Source: Limnohabitans sp. (GTDB lineage: Bacteria > Pseudomonadota > Gammaproteobacteria > Burkholderiales > Burkholderiaceae_C). From it: a DNA stretch of 34,432 bases. Positions 1 through 7,616 of this stretch are shown here, in pieces. The notes below the pieces were generated by a model that was not told the origin of the DNA, ran no database searches, and saw only the letters and a list, made by a program, of their open reading frames with translations. How positions within the stretch are numbered: the first letter of the stretch is position 1; each line of letters opens with the position of its first letter. The stretch spans positions 1 through 34,432 of the forward strand of contig JAHEBO010000060.1 of NCBI GenBank assembly GCA_024642215.1, written 5' to 3'. The position numbers were made by a program, and so were the translations under genes.

Positions 1-869
1 CGCTCTCGCGCCACATGCGTGTAGATGGTGGTGGTCGAAATATCAGCATGCCCCAACAGGACCTGAACCGACCTTAAATCGGCGCCGTGGTTGAGCAAAT
101 GCGTGGCAAACGCGTGTCGCAAGGTGTGCGGCGACAAAGGCGCGGTGATCCCTGCAATCACAGCGTATTTTTTGATCAAGCTCCAAAACATGATGCGTGA
201 CATGGCGGTGCCCGCTTTGGGTCCACTGGCCGTGACGAACAAATCATCGGTTTGCTTGGCGCCCAGCAAAGCACCACGTGCGTTTTGCATGTAGTTAACC
301 AAACTGTCGCGGGCCATGTCGCCAAAAGGCACCAGACGCTCTTTGCTGCCCTTGCCCATGATGCGCAAGATGCCTTCGTTCAAAGAGACATGCAAAGTTT
401 TGAGTTTGACCAACTCTGATACGCGCAGGCCGCTGGCGTACAACAGCTCCAACATGGCTTTGTCGCGCAGACCCAATGCCGTATTGGCATCGGGCGCAGA
501 CAACAGTGCATCGACCTGGTCTTCTGACAAGGTTTTAGGTACACGCAAGGCTTGCTTGGCAGCCAACATTCTGAGTGTGGGGTCGACTTGTACGAGCCGT
601 TCGCGCAGCGCCCATCTGTAATAACGCTTGAACACCGTTAAACGGCGATTGGCGGAGGTGGCTTTAGACAGGCTGTGACGCGCTGCAAAATAAGCCTGCA
701 AATGCGACTCTTGCACACGGTCCAAAGGCGTCAGAGAAGTTTGCTGGAGCCAGTCTGCCAGGGCAGACAAATCTCGTCGGTAGGCTGCCAGCGTATTGGC
801 AGACAAACCATCTTCAAGCCAAACCGCATCGACAAAGCGATCGATGGCGGCTTGGCTGTCGGGTGTCAT
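1..869 (-). CDS. xerD: Tyrosine recombinase XerD (3' end beyond window)
   Basis: Site-specific tyrosine recombinase that, with XerC, resolves chromosome dimers at dif during division. I translated the reverse strand by hand: about 289 codons are present and the frame is open to the window edge. The N-terminal SAM-like core-binding domain covers about residues 8-90 and the catalytic domain starts near 112. All active-site residues are visible: R149, K173, H248 with R251 (HTLRH), H274 (LLGHADIST) and Y283 (IYTHVARER). Only the last few residues should be missing. The N-terminus and the GHxDxST-xIYTHVARER ending fit XerD better than XerC. The ATG overlaps the stop of the upstream Bug gene (TGATG), so translation is probably coupled. 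A phage-type integrase is unlikely given the short length and housekeeping neighbours. Confidence 0.93.
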   Translation of the reverse strand, partial: MTPDSQAAIDRFVDAVWLEDGLSANTLAAYRRDLSALADWLQQTSLTPLDRVQESHLQAYFAARHSLSKATSANRRLTVFKRYYRWALRERLVQVDPTLRMLAAKQALRVPKTLSEDQVDALLSAPDANTALGLRDKAMLELLYASGLRVSELVKLKTLHVSLNEGILRIMGKGSKERLVPFGDMARDSLVNYMQNARGALLGAKQTDDLFVTASGPKAGTAMSRIMFWSLIKKYAVIAGITAPLSPHTLRHAFATHLLNHGADLRSVQVLLGHADISTTTIYTHVARE

Positions 870-1846
870 CAATCCAGTTTGAGGTTTTGAGCGTCCACCA
901 CTTTTTTGTAGACCTCAAACTCGGCTTTGATTTGCGCCGCAAATTGATCAGGTGTATTGGCAACGATCAAAGAGCCCGTGTCTTCGATGCGCTTGCGAAC
1001 GGCAGGATCTTCCAAGGCTTTCTTCACACCACCGCTGATTTTGTCGACCACTTCTTTGGGCAAATTCTTGGGGCCCAAGATGCCGTAATAAGCCATGCGG
1101 TTGACAGGCTCCAAACCCACCTCTTTGAAGGTTGGCACGTTGGGCAACTGCGCCAAACGTTGGGGTGCGGCTACCACAATGGGAATCAGCTTGCCAGTTT
1201 GAATGAAGGGCAAAGCAGAAGGCATGTTGTCAAAAATAATGGGCACTTGGCCTGCCACGGTATCGTTCAAAGCTGGGCCAGCACCGCGGTAGGGAATGTG
1301 CGTGATGAACACACCCGCCAAACTCTTCCACAACTCGGTTTGCAGGTGGCCGATGCCGCCTGTGCCAGAGGAAGCGTAGGAATATTTGCCAGGATTTTTC
1401 TTGAGCTCGGCCACAAAATCTTTGTAGTTGCGTGCTGGGAAGCTGGGATGGACCGCAATCACATTGGGCGTGGCCGCGATGTTGATGATGGCGGTGAAAT
1501 CTGTGACGGGGTTGTAGGGATTTTTAGGATTGATGGCGGGGTTGGCGGCCGTGGTAGACACCGTGGCCATGCCCAAGGAGTATCCATCGGGTGCAGCACG
1601 TACAGTTTCTGTCGCGCCCACCACACCGCCGCCACCGGCTTTGTTTTCCACAATGACCGATTGGCCCAAGGCTTTACCCAATGGCTCTGAAATGACGCGC
1701 GCCACAATGTCCGTGGTGCCGCCAGGTGCAAATGGCACCTGCAATTTGATAACTTTGTTGGGGTAGTTTTGAGCCCATGCCGCACCTGATGCAGCGCCCA
1801 ATACCACCAAAGCAGCCGCAGCTGCCAAACTTGATCGACGGTCCAT
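869..1846 (-). CDS. Bug-family tripartite tricarboxylate transporter receptor (periplasmic)
   Basis: Predicted periplasmic solute-binding protein of the Bug/TctC family, 325 residues, the usual family length. It has a signal peptide with a likely cut after AAWA (about residue 25), then family signatures: [16 protein letters not shown], a [20 protein letters not shown] stretch, PDGYSLGM near 85 and [19 protein letters not shown] in the second lobe. Bug proteins bind small carboxylates, amides or aromatic acids; the ligand cannot be read from the sequence. No TctA/TctB membrane genes are nearby, so it is an orphan receptor as is typical for Burkholderiales. A strong GAGGAG Shine-Dalgarno precedes the ATG. 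It is divergent from the AEC transporter and overlaps the xerD start by one base. Confidence 0.93.
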   Translation of the reverse strand: MDRRSSLAAAAALVVLGAASGAAWAQNYPNKVIKLQVPFAPGGTTDIVARVISEPLGKALGQSVIVENKAGGGGVVGATETVRAAPDGYSLGMATVSTTAANPAINPKNPYNPVTDFTAIINIAATPNVIAVHPSFPARNYKDFVAELKKNPGKYSYASSGTGGIGHLQTELWKSLAGVFITHIPYRGAGPALNDTVAGQVPIIFDNMPSALPFIQTGKLIPIVVAAPQRLAQLPNVPTFKEVGLEPVNRMAYYGILGPKNLPKEVVDKISGGVKKALEDPAVRKRIEDTGSLIVANTPDQFAAQIKAEFEVYKKVVDAQNLKLD

Positions 1847-1926
1847 ATCAACTCCTCAAAATAACTTCTCAGCATCATAAGCAATAACTTGGCAACTTAG
1901 AAGGCAGAAACCCCAAAGACTGCCGT

Positions 1927-1932
1927 TATGCT
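1927..1932 (+). promoter_or_regulatory. Putative -10 box of a leaderless promoter for the AEC transporter
   Basis: TATGCT lies exactly six bases before the GTG start at 1939, so transcription would begin at or next to the start codon. No good -35 box is visible. An inverted repeat GGCAG-N12-CTGCC (1903-1924) sits just upstream and could be a regulator site. This is an inference from spacing and similarity only. Confidence 0.35.
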
Positions 1933-1938
1933 TAGGGG

Positions 1939-2856
1939 GTGAATTTTGCCCAACTTCTATTTCCCGACTTTTCCCTCATTCTGTGTGGCTATTTTTTATG
2001 CCGGTACACAGGTTTGAACCGCCCCGTTTGGCAACAGGCCGAGTTCTTGGTCTACTACTTTTTGTTCCCAGTCTTGTTGTTTCACTCCATTGTGAAAAGC
2101 CCCTTGGACATTCAGGCCACGTCCAATTTTTTGCTGGCTGGCATCAGCATGGGCCTATTGGCCATTGCGCTGTCTTACAGCCTGCCCTACTGGCCCTGGA
2201 TTGGCAAACACATTGACAGACGCGACCATGCCGCCAGTGCTCAAGCAGGATTTCGCTTCAACTCTTTCATCGCCTTGGCCTTGGTAGAACGTTTGACAGG
2301 CCCCGAGGGTCTTTTGCTGATTTCAGTGCTGATCGGATTTTGCGTCCCCATGTTCAATGTCGGTGCCGTTTGGCCCATGGCGCGACATGGCGAGAGTGGT
2401 TTCTTGCGTGAGCTCATCCGCAATCCGCTCATTTTGGCGACCACTGGGGGCTTGGCCTTCAACCTTCTGGGCCTTCGTATTCCGGCTTTCATGGACCCTA
2501 CCTTGTCGCGCATCGGCGCTGCCTCACTGGCCCTGGGCTTGATGTCTGCGGGTGCCGGCATGGAACTCAAGGCTTTGAACCAAGGCAAACTCTTGGGCAC
2601 CATGGTTCTGACCTTCAAGCACTTGTTCTTGCCCTGCTTGGCTTGGGGTCTGGCACAGTACTTTGACCTCAACCCGCTTCAAACCACGGTGTTGTTGATT
2701 TTCTCGGCGCTGCCCACGGCCTCCACGTGTTATGTGTTGGCAGCACGCATGGGCTACAACGGCCCTTATGTGGCGGGTTTGGTCACCCTCTCTACCTTGT
2801 TGGGCATGGTCAGTTTGCCCTTCGCCCTGGGCGTTCTGCGCGACCTGCGCTTTTAA
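1939..2856 (+). CDS. AEC (auxin efflux carrier) family transporter
   Basis: Integral inner-membrane transporter of the AEC family, 305 residues, with about ten hydrophobic segments in two halves. The C-terminal half shows the family pattern ALPTASTCYVLAARMGYN (about residues 255-272), followed by a last helix rich in LSTLLGMVSLPFAL. Bacterial AEC members move dicarboxylates such as malate or malonate, or other organic anions; the substrate here is unknown. An in-frame TAG at 1933-1935 forces the start to GTG at 1939. The upstream AGGGG touches the start codon and is too close for a normal ribosome site. The stop overlaps the queG stop by a few bases, with the two genes converging. Confidence 0.85.
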   Translation: MNFAQLLFPDFSLILCGYFLCRYTGLNRPVWQQAEFLVYYFLFPVLLFHSIVKSPLDIQATSNFLLAGISMGLLAIALSYSLPYWPWIGKHIDRRDHAASAQAGFRFNSFIALALVERLTGPEGLLLISVLIGFCVPMFNVGAVWPMARHGESGFLRELIRNPLILATTGGLAFNLLGLRIPAFMDPTLSRIGAASLALGLMSAGAGMELKALNQGKLLGTMVLTFKHLFLPCLAWGLAQYFDLNPLQTTVLLIFSALPTASTCYVLAARMGYNGPYVAGLVTLSTLLGMVSLPFALGVLRDLRF

Positions 2857-3986
2857 GCCGCTTGTTGCAAAGACCAGGTTACTTGCTCTTGCACAACGAG
2901 GTCCGGATGGACTAGCCAAGGCTGAAGCGCTTGAACCAAGGCTTGCCTTTGTGCCGCAGACAGCAAGGATGGTTTTGCCAAAGCATTGCCAGCAGCCAAA
3001 GCCACATTGCGAATCCAACGTGCATGGCCAATTCGCCTGATGGCACTGCCCTCCGTCATGCGCAAAAAGGTGAGCTCATCCCAAGCCAACAAATCGGCCA
3101 ATTCGGGTTCGTTCAATGCCGGACGGGCATCAAAGTCTGGCAAGACACTGCGCTTGGCAAACTTGTTCCAGGGGCATGCCCACTGGCAATCGTCACAACC
3201 ATAGATTCGATTGCCAATGGCAGCCCTGAACTCGACAGGAATAGGTCCCGCATGTTCAATGGTGAGATAGGAGATGCAGCGTCTGGCATCCAGCTGATAA
3301 GGCGCCACAATGGCTTGTGTGGGGCAGACATCCATGCAAGCGCGACACGACCCACAATGGTCAGAAACTGGCTCGGTCAAAGGCAACGCCAAATCAACGA
3401 ACAGTTCGCCAAGAAAGAAGAAGGAGCCTGCGTCTCTTTGCAAGACCAAGGTGTTTTTACCGCGCCAGCCTTGGCCGCTGCGTACCGCCAATTCCGCTTC
3501 CATCACAGGGGCTGAATCGGTAAACACGCGGTGACCAAACGGGCCTAAGATGGCCGCCATGCGCGCTTGCAACTTTTGCAATCGGCCGCGCATCACCTTG
3601 TGATAGTCGCGCCCCCGAGCATAGACAGACACCACGCCCAGCTGAGCGCGTTCTAGGCTGTGCCATGCTGTCTCGGCCGACAAGCTCTTCACATTGCCTG
3701 GTAAGTAATCCATGCGCACCGTGATCACCCTGACCGTGCCTGGCACCAATTCTGCAGGCCGGGCGCGTTTGAGGCCGTGGCTTGCCATATAGTTCATGCT
3801 GCCGTGAAAGCCCGCCGCTAGCCAAGCCTCTAATCCCGGCTCAGCTTCGGCCAAATTCACACCCGTCACGCCAATTTGAGAAAATCCAAGTTCCTGCGCT
3901 GCCTTTTGCAGCTCAGCCCACAAAGCCGAGGCGTCCACGGGACTGCCCGACAAAGCATTAGAAAGAGATTGATGAGCGGTGTTCAC
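2853..3986 (-). CDS. queG: Epoxyqueuosine reductase QueG
   Basis: Cobalamin-dependent iron-sulfur enzyme that reduces epoxyqueuosine to queuosine in tRNA, the last step of the pathway. With the GTG start at 3986 it has 377 residues, close to the E. coli enzyme. It shows FTDSAPVMEAELA, containing the candidate catalytic Asp (about 157), the ferredoxin motif CGSCRACMDVCP (C211, 214, 217, 221) and a second set, YGCDDCQWACPWN (C264, 267, 271) with C237. The C-terminal part resembles the HEAT-like region. The frame stays open upstream; an ATG at 4016 would add ten residues. I chose the GTG because TACAAT lies exactly six bases before it, as at other starts here. The 5' end overlaps tsaE by 15 bases on the opposite strand. 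Confidence 0.93.
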   Translation of the reverse strand: MNTAHQSLSNALSGSPVDASALWAELQKAAQELGFSQIGVTGVNLAEAEPGLEAWLAAGFHGSMNYMASHGLKRARPAELVPGTVRVITVRMDYLPGNVKSLSAETAWHSLERAQLGVVSVYARGRDYHKVMRGRLQKLQARMAAILGPFGHRVFTDSAPVMEAELAVRSGQGWRGKNTLVLQRDAGSFFFLGELFVDLALPLTEPVSDHCGSCRACMDVCPTQAIVAPYQLDARRCISYLTIEHAGPIPVEFRAAIGNRIYGCDDCQWACPWNKFAKRSVLPDFDARPALNEPELADLLAWDELTFLRMTEGSAIRRIGHARWIRNVALAAGNALAKPSLLSAAQRQALVQALQPWLVHPDLVVQEQVTWSLQQAA

Positions 3987-4541
3987 CCAGCGATTGTAGG
4001 AACTCCCGAGCCCCATGGCACGGCCCACTGGCTGTGGACGGACGAAACGGCCACCTGCGCTTTTGCGCAAGCCTTGGCGCAACAAACATCCCTGCAAAAC
4101 GCCTACATCGAACTGGTAGGTGATTTGGGCGCTGGCAAAACCACCTTCGTTCGCCATTTATTGAAGGCGCTGGGCGTGCAAGGGCGCATCAAAAGTCCAA
4201 CCTATGCGGTGGTCGAACCCCATGAAGGCAGACACCCTGTTAGCCAACAGCCATTGGCCATTTGGCATTTCGATTTTTATCGCTTCAACGATCCACAAGA
4301 GTTTGAGGAAGCTGGCTTTCGCGATTTGTTTGCCAGCATGGGATTGAAAATTGCAGAATGGCCCAACCAAGCGCAGGGCATGTTGCCTGCAGCCGATCTT
4401 CAATTGACACTGAGCGTAGACGACCACGAAGCACGTCACGTTCAAATTTTGGCAAGCACTTCGCAAGGCCAGCAAATACTTCAAGGCCTGTTGGGTGCAT
4501 TGCCCACCGCAACGACTGACCATGCACATTCAGCGACGTGA
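3972..4541 (+). CDS. tsaE: tRNA threonylcarbamoyladenosine biosynthesis ATPase TsaE
   Basis: Small cytoplasmic ATPase that works with TsaB and TsaD to make the universal t6A37 modification of ANN-decoding tRNAs. From the ATG at 3972 it has 189 residues. The Walker A loop GDLGAGKTT is at about residues 50-58, followed by SPTYAVVEPHEG and the family motif FDFYRFNDPQEFEEAGFRDLF, then IAEWPNQAQGMLP. The start was chosen because family similarity begins shortly after it and a purine-rich GAAAGAG lies just upstream. The open frame extends upstream to 3876, but that part lies antisense within queG and resembles no TsaE sequence. It overlaps amiC by 20 bases, a pairing also seen in other proteobacteria. 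Confidence 0.94.
   Translation: MSGVHPAIVGTPEPHGTAHWLWTDETATCAFAQALAQQTSLQNAYIELVGDLGAGKTTFVRHLLKALGVQGRIKSPTYAVVEPHEGRHPVSQQPLAIWHFDFYRFNDPQEFEEAGFRDLFASMGLKIAEWPNQAQGMLPAADLQLTLSVDDHEARHVQILASTSQGQQILQGLLGALPTATTDHAHSAT
3993..3998 (-). promoter_or_regulatory. Putative -10 box of queG (leaderless)
   Basis: On the minus strand TACAAT is followed by exactly six bases (CGCTGG) and then the GTG start. Seventeen bases further upstream is GTGCCA, a 4 of 6 match to a -35 box. The promoter would lie inside the tsaE coding sequence. Confidence 0.4.
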
Positions 4542-5835
4542 TTGGCTTAAGGCTTCCAGTCTGGCATTGTTGCTAGGCTGGGCTGACATCAGCAAAGGCG
4601 CCAGCCTGATGGCCGTGCGGGTGTGGCCCGCCAGAGATTACACGCGCGTCACTTTGGAGTCGGACGTTGCCCTCAAGACCAAATACACCTTCGTGCCCTC
4701 GCCCCCTCGTTTAGCGATTGACATTGAAGGTTTGGAACTCAACCCCTCCATCAAAGAATGGGTTGGCAAAATTAAACCCGACGACCCCAACATCACGGGT
4801 GTGCGTGTGGCGCAAAACAGTCCTGGCGTGGTGCGCATGGTGTTTGATTTGAAGCAAGCCGTTCAGCCGCAAGTCTTTGCGCTCGCCCCTGTCGGCGAAT
4901 ACAAACATCGCTTGGTCTTGGACTTGTACCCCACGGCGCCGGTGGATCCCTTGGAAAGTTGGATTGCCGAACGCACCCAAAGCAATGACGCCCTGGGCGA
5001 TTTCCTGAACAAACAGGCCAATGCAGGCGCTACAAATGTGCCTAGCACGCAAGCGCCAGTCGCTTCACCCAATGTTCCACCCAACAGTCCACCCGCCAAT
5101 ACGCCCGTTACCGATCTTTTGATCGTGGTGGCCATTGACGCAGGCCACGGCGGTGAAGACCCAGGTGCAGTAGGCCCCAACGGCACCAAAGAAAAAGATG
5201 TGGTTTTGCAAATTGCCTTGAAACTGCGTGATCGCATCAATGCCACCACGGTAAAAGGCAGTCCCATGCGCGCCTACCTCACGCGCGATGCCGATTACTT
5301 TGTGCCGTTGCATGTGCGCGTGCAAAAAGCGCGCAAAGTACAAGCTGATTTGTTTGTCAGTGTGCATGCCGATGCCTTCTTCACACCCAATGCACAAGGT
5401 GCCAGTGTGTTTGCGCTCAGCCATGGTGCAGCCTCCAGCAGTGCTGCGCGTTGGATGGCACAACAAGAAAACAAAGCTGACTTGATTGGCGGCATGAACT
5501 TCGGAATCAAAGACTCTCAAGTTCAGCAGGCCATGCTCGACATGAGCACATCCGCGCAAATCAAGGACAGTTTGAATCTGGGCGGCGCCATTTTGCGAGA
5601 AATCGGCGGTGTGGGCAGACTGCACAAACCCAAGGTAGAACAAGCTGGCTTTGCTGTGCTGAAAGCACCCGATATTCCCAGTGTATTGGTTGAAACGGCC
5701 TTCATCAGCAACCCAGATGAAGAAGCCAAATTGTCGGATGCCCATTACCAAAACAGCATGGCCGATGCTTTGGTCAAAGGTTTGCAGAAATATTTTGAGC
5801 GCAACCCGCCCTTGGCGCGCAAACGTTCTACCTGA
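4522..5835 (+). CDS. amiC: N-acetylmuramoyl-L-alanine amidase AmiC-type, Tat-exported
   Basis: Periplasmic zinc amidase that cuts the stem peptide from N-acetylmuramic acid in septal peptidoglycan during daughter-cell separation. It has 437 residues. The N-terminus carries a twin-arginine signal (RRDWLK, residues 5-10), as E. coli AmiA and AmiC do. An AMIN domain spans about 30-140, then a Pro/Asn/Ala-rich linker (about 165-198), then Amidase_3 (about 201-430). Zinc ligands are H209 (DAGHGG), E224 and H282 (SVHADAF); the catalytic Glu is E391 (LVETAFISNP). The ATG at 4522 is preferred over an in-frame start at 4495 because it puts the Tat motif at the extreme N-terminus. The stop abuts the convergent sugar kinase stop. 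Confidence 0.94.
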   Translation: MHIQRRDWLKASSLALLLGWADISKGASLMAVRVWPARDYTRVTLESDVALKTKYTFVPSPPRLAIDIEGLELNPSIKEWVGKIKPDDPNITGVRVAQNSPGVVRMVFDLKQAVQPQVFALAPVGEYKHRLVLDLYPTAPVDPLESWIAERTQSNDALGDFLNKQANAGATNVPSTQAPVASPNVPPNSPPANTPVTDLLIVVAIDAGHGGEDPGAVGPNGTKEKDVVLQIALKLRDRINATTVKGSPMRAYLTRDADYFVPLHVRVQKARKVQADLFVSVHADAFFTPNAQGASVFALSHGAASSSAARWMAQQENKADLIGGMNFGIKDSQVQQAMLDMSTSAQIKDSLNLGGAILREIGGVGRLHKPKVEQAGFAVLKAPDIPSVLVETAFISNPDEEAKLSDAHYQNSMADALVKGLQKYFERNPPLARKRST

Positions 5836-6897
5836 TCAGTTGGCCGGAAAGGCTGTCATTCTGGCGCGCACTTCGTCCCAGTGCGCAGGATCACAGCCGC
5901 GGCGCATCACCACCAAACTGGCACTGGCCAAGGCATGCGCCAACACATCTTGAAGGCATCTGTCTGTCGCTTGTGAAGCCCAAGTTTTCACTTTTGGCGC
6001 CTGGCCAGGTTCCAGGATATGGGCTGGTGTATGTTGGTCCGCATGATGAAGTGCACAGGCCAACAAACCCGCCAAGAAACTGTCGCCCGCACCCACGGTG
6101 TCTAGCACCTTCAAGGGTGCGGCTTCTCGGGCACTGAAAACTTTGATCTGCGCCCCATTGCGAACCAGTAAATGTGCACCCTCGGCACCCAATGTCAGAG
6201 CCATCCACTGCGCAGCGCCCAAGTTCATCAAGTGCATGGCTTGCTCCATGGGCGAGTTGCCAGGCAATTGCAAATGGGCCAAATCTTCGTCACTCGCTTT
6301 GAGCACATCGGCCAATTGCGCCATCGCCAAAACATGCGCGCGGTATTGCGCCAAGTCGGGCATGACGGAGGGACGCAAATTCACATCGACCACCAACCAT
6401 CGACCGGCCGCCTTTTGCGCTTGCCACCAGGTCAGGTAATGCGGGGCGTCTGCAGGATCCAAGGCCAAACAACCTGTGCAGACAATTTCCAATTGAGGTT
6501 GCGCAGCGCACACGGCATTCATTGACGCAGCATTGATTTGACGATCTGCCACGCCTTCCCGATAAAACGCATAGTCAGGATGTCCGGCCGCATTCAATGT
6601 CACCACCGCCAAGGAGGTGGGTTGCGCAACAGGTTGCGGCATGGCCAACTGAACTCCGTCGCGCTGCAGGGCTTGTGCCAGTTGACGCCCAAATCGATCG
6701 CTAGACAATGGGTTTTGATAGAGCGTGGGCACATTTTGTCGACCCAAAGCACGAGTCAAATTGAACACGGCTCCGCCCAAGCAAGACTGAAAATGACCAT
6801 CGGCTTGGGATACCAAATCGATCAAGGCCTCTCCAGCCGTTACCACACGGGGCAACGTATGTTTGGAAGCGAGGGATGTCGGTGGGGCCAAATTCAT
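5836..6897 (-). CDS. PfkB-family carbohydrate kinase (fructokinase-like)
   Basis: Ribokinase-fold sugar kinase, 353 residues. It shows the N-terminal GEALIDL motif, the GGAVFNLTRALGRQ glycine pair that marks the sugar site (about residues 41-54), DVNLRPS near 173 and the catalytic DTVGAGDSFLAG anion hole (GAGD about 269-272, with Asp 272 as the base). The closest functional class is fructokinase or a related hexose/nucleoside kinase; the exact sugar cannot be assigned. The ATG at 6897 overlaps the dedA stop as ATGA, so the two are probably translated together. A longer frame with an upstream ATG would intrude about 40 bases into dedA and is less likely. No sugar transporter is nearby. Confidence 0.9.
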   Translation of the reverse strand: MNLAPPTSLASKHTLPRVVTAGEALIDLVSQADGHFQSCLGGAVFNLTRALGRQNVPTLYQNPLSSDRFGRQLAQALQRDGVQLAMPQPVAQPTSLAVVTLNAAGHPDYAFYREGVADRQINAASMNAVCAAQPQLEIVCTGCLALDPADAPHYLTWWQAQKAAGRWLVVDVNLRPSVMPDLAQYRAHVLAMAQLADVLKASDEDLAHLQLPGNSPMEQAMHLMNLGAAQWMALTLGAEGAHLLVRNGAQIKVFSAREAAPLKVLDTVGAGDSFLAGLLACALHHADQHTPAHILEPGQAPKVKTWASQATDRCLQDVLAHALASASLVVMRRGCDPAHWDEVRARMTAFPAN

Positions 6898-7541
6898 GAC
6901 CGAGTTGACGATCGCCGCGCTCGCCATGCACCCCACAAGGCAAAGAAACCGGGTACAAAAATCATGGCCCAGATGATTTGACTCAGGTGCGCTTTGACAA
7001 ATGCCGTCTCACCAAACAAATAGCCCGCCAAGGTCAGGCCGCAAACCCAAATGAAGCCACCCGCCACGTTGTAAGCGGCAAACCGCGAGGGGCTCATGGC
7101 CGCCACACCGGCCACAAAGGGCACAAAGGTGCGAATGAAGGGCATGAACCGCGCCAAGATCACGGTGAGACCGCCGTAGGTTTCGTAAAAGTGGTGCGCC
7201 TTGTCAAAGGCTGCGCGATTGAAAAAACGCGAGTTTTCCCACTGAAAGACCTTGGGGCCGAAGTAGCGCCCCCAACGGAAATTCACTTGATCGCCCGCAA
7301 TGGCGGCCACCACCAGAAGCCCCATGGCCAAAGGCAGGCTTAACAAGCCTGTGCCGCACAAAGTGCCCACCACAAACAAGAGGGAATCACCGGGCAAAAA
7401 GGGCATCACCACCAAGCCTGTTTCGACAAACACAATGAGAAACAGCAAGGCATACACCCAAGCACCGTAATTGGCCACAAACGCTTCTAAATAGCGATCG
7501 ACGTGAAGTACAAAATCCAACAGTTGCAGCAAGGTGTCCAT
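6894..7541 (-). CDS. DedA-family membrane protein
   Basis: Inner-membrane protein of the DedA/SNARE-associated family, 215 residues. Family members are linked to undecaprenyl-phosphate or phospholipid flipping and to membrane energetics. Visible signatures are VETGLVVMPFLPGDSLLF (about residues 39-56, with the acidic residues E40 and D52) and RFMPFIRTFVPFVAGVAAM, which holds the conserved arginines. There are about five hydrophobic segments. The ATG at 7541 begins at the usual family start (MDTLLQLLDF); a 30-residue upstream extension has no family character. It is divergent from mutL and shares a 75-base gap with it. It is the first gene of a two-gene unit with the sugar kinase. Confidence 0.92.
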   Translation of the reverse strand: MDTLLQLLDFVLHVDRYLEAFVANYGAWVYALLFLIVFVETGLVVMPFLPGDSLLFVVGTLCGTGLLSLPLAMGLLVVAAIAGDQVNFRWGRYFGPKVFQWENSRFFNRAAFDKAHHFYETYGGLTVILARFMPFIRTFVPFVAGVAAMSPSRFAAYNVAGGFIWVCGLTLAGYLFGETAFVKAHLSQIIWAMIFVPGFFALWGAWRARRSSTRS

Positions 7542-7547
7542 GGCGCA

Positions 7548-7575
7548 ATTATCCCTGTCTTCTAGACTTCCCCAA
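7548..7575 (-). promoter_or_regulatory. Putative dedA promoter, leaderless
   Basis: On the minus strand TTGGGG (7570-7575) and GATAAT (7548-7553) are 16 bases apart. Exactly six bases (TGCGCC) separate the -10 from the ATG at 7541, so the message would have essentially no leader, and no Shine-Dalgarno is present. The ten bases TTGCGCCATG are identical to those at the iclR start. Confidence 0.5.
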
Positions 7576-7604
7576 GCTGGGCAAATCCCAAGGTCTGAAG
7601 CACC

Positions 7605-7610
7605 TACAAT
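7605..7610 (+). promoter_or_regulatory. Putative mutL -10 box, leaderless
   Basis: TACAAT lies exactly six bases before the mutL ATG at 7617. The -35 region is poor. A TTG at 7611 is in frame and would add two residues, but the ATG fits the six-base rule seen at other genes here. Confidence 0.4.
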
Positions 7611-7616
7611 TTGAGG

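Noticed and set aside
1..869. xerD as the integrase of a mobile element
   Set aside because: The length, motifs and C-terminal IYTHVARER ending are those of housekeeping XerD. There is no tRNA, direct repeat or phage gene nearby.
863..1690. Open frame of 275 codons on the plus strand opposite the first bug gene
   Set aside because: His/Gly-rich shadow without family features; the minus-strand Bug protein is unambiguous.
3876..3971. Longer tsaE starting at 3876
   Set aside because: The extra 32 residues lie antisense in queG coding sequence and do not resemble TsaE; the ATG at 3972 has a purine-rich ribosome site.
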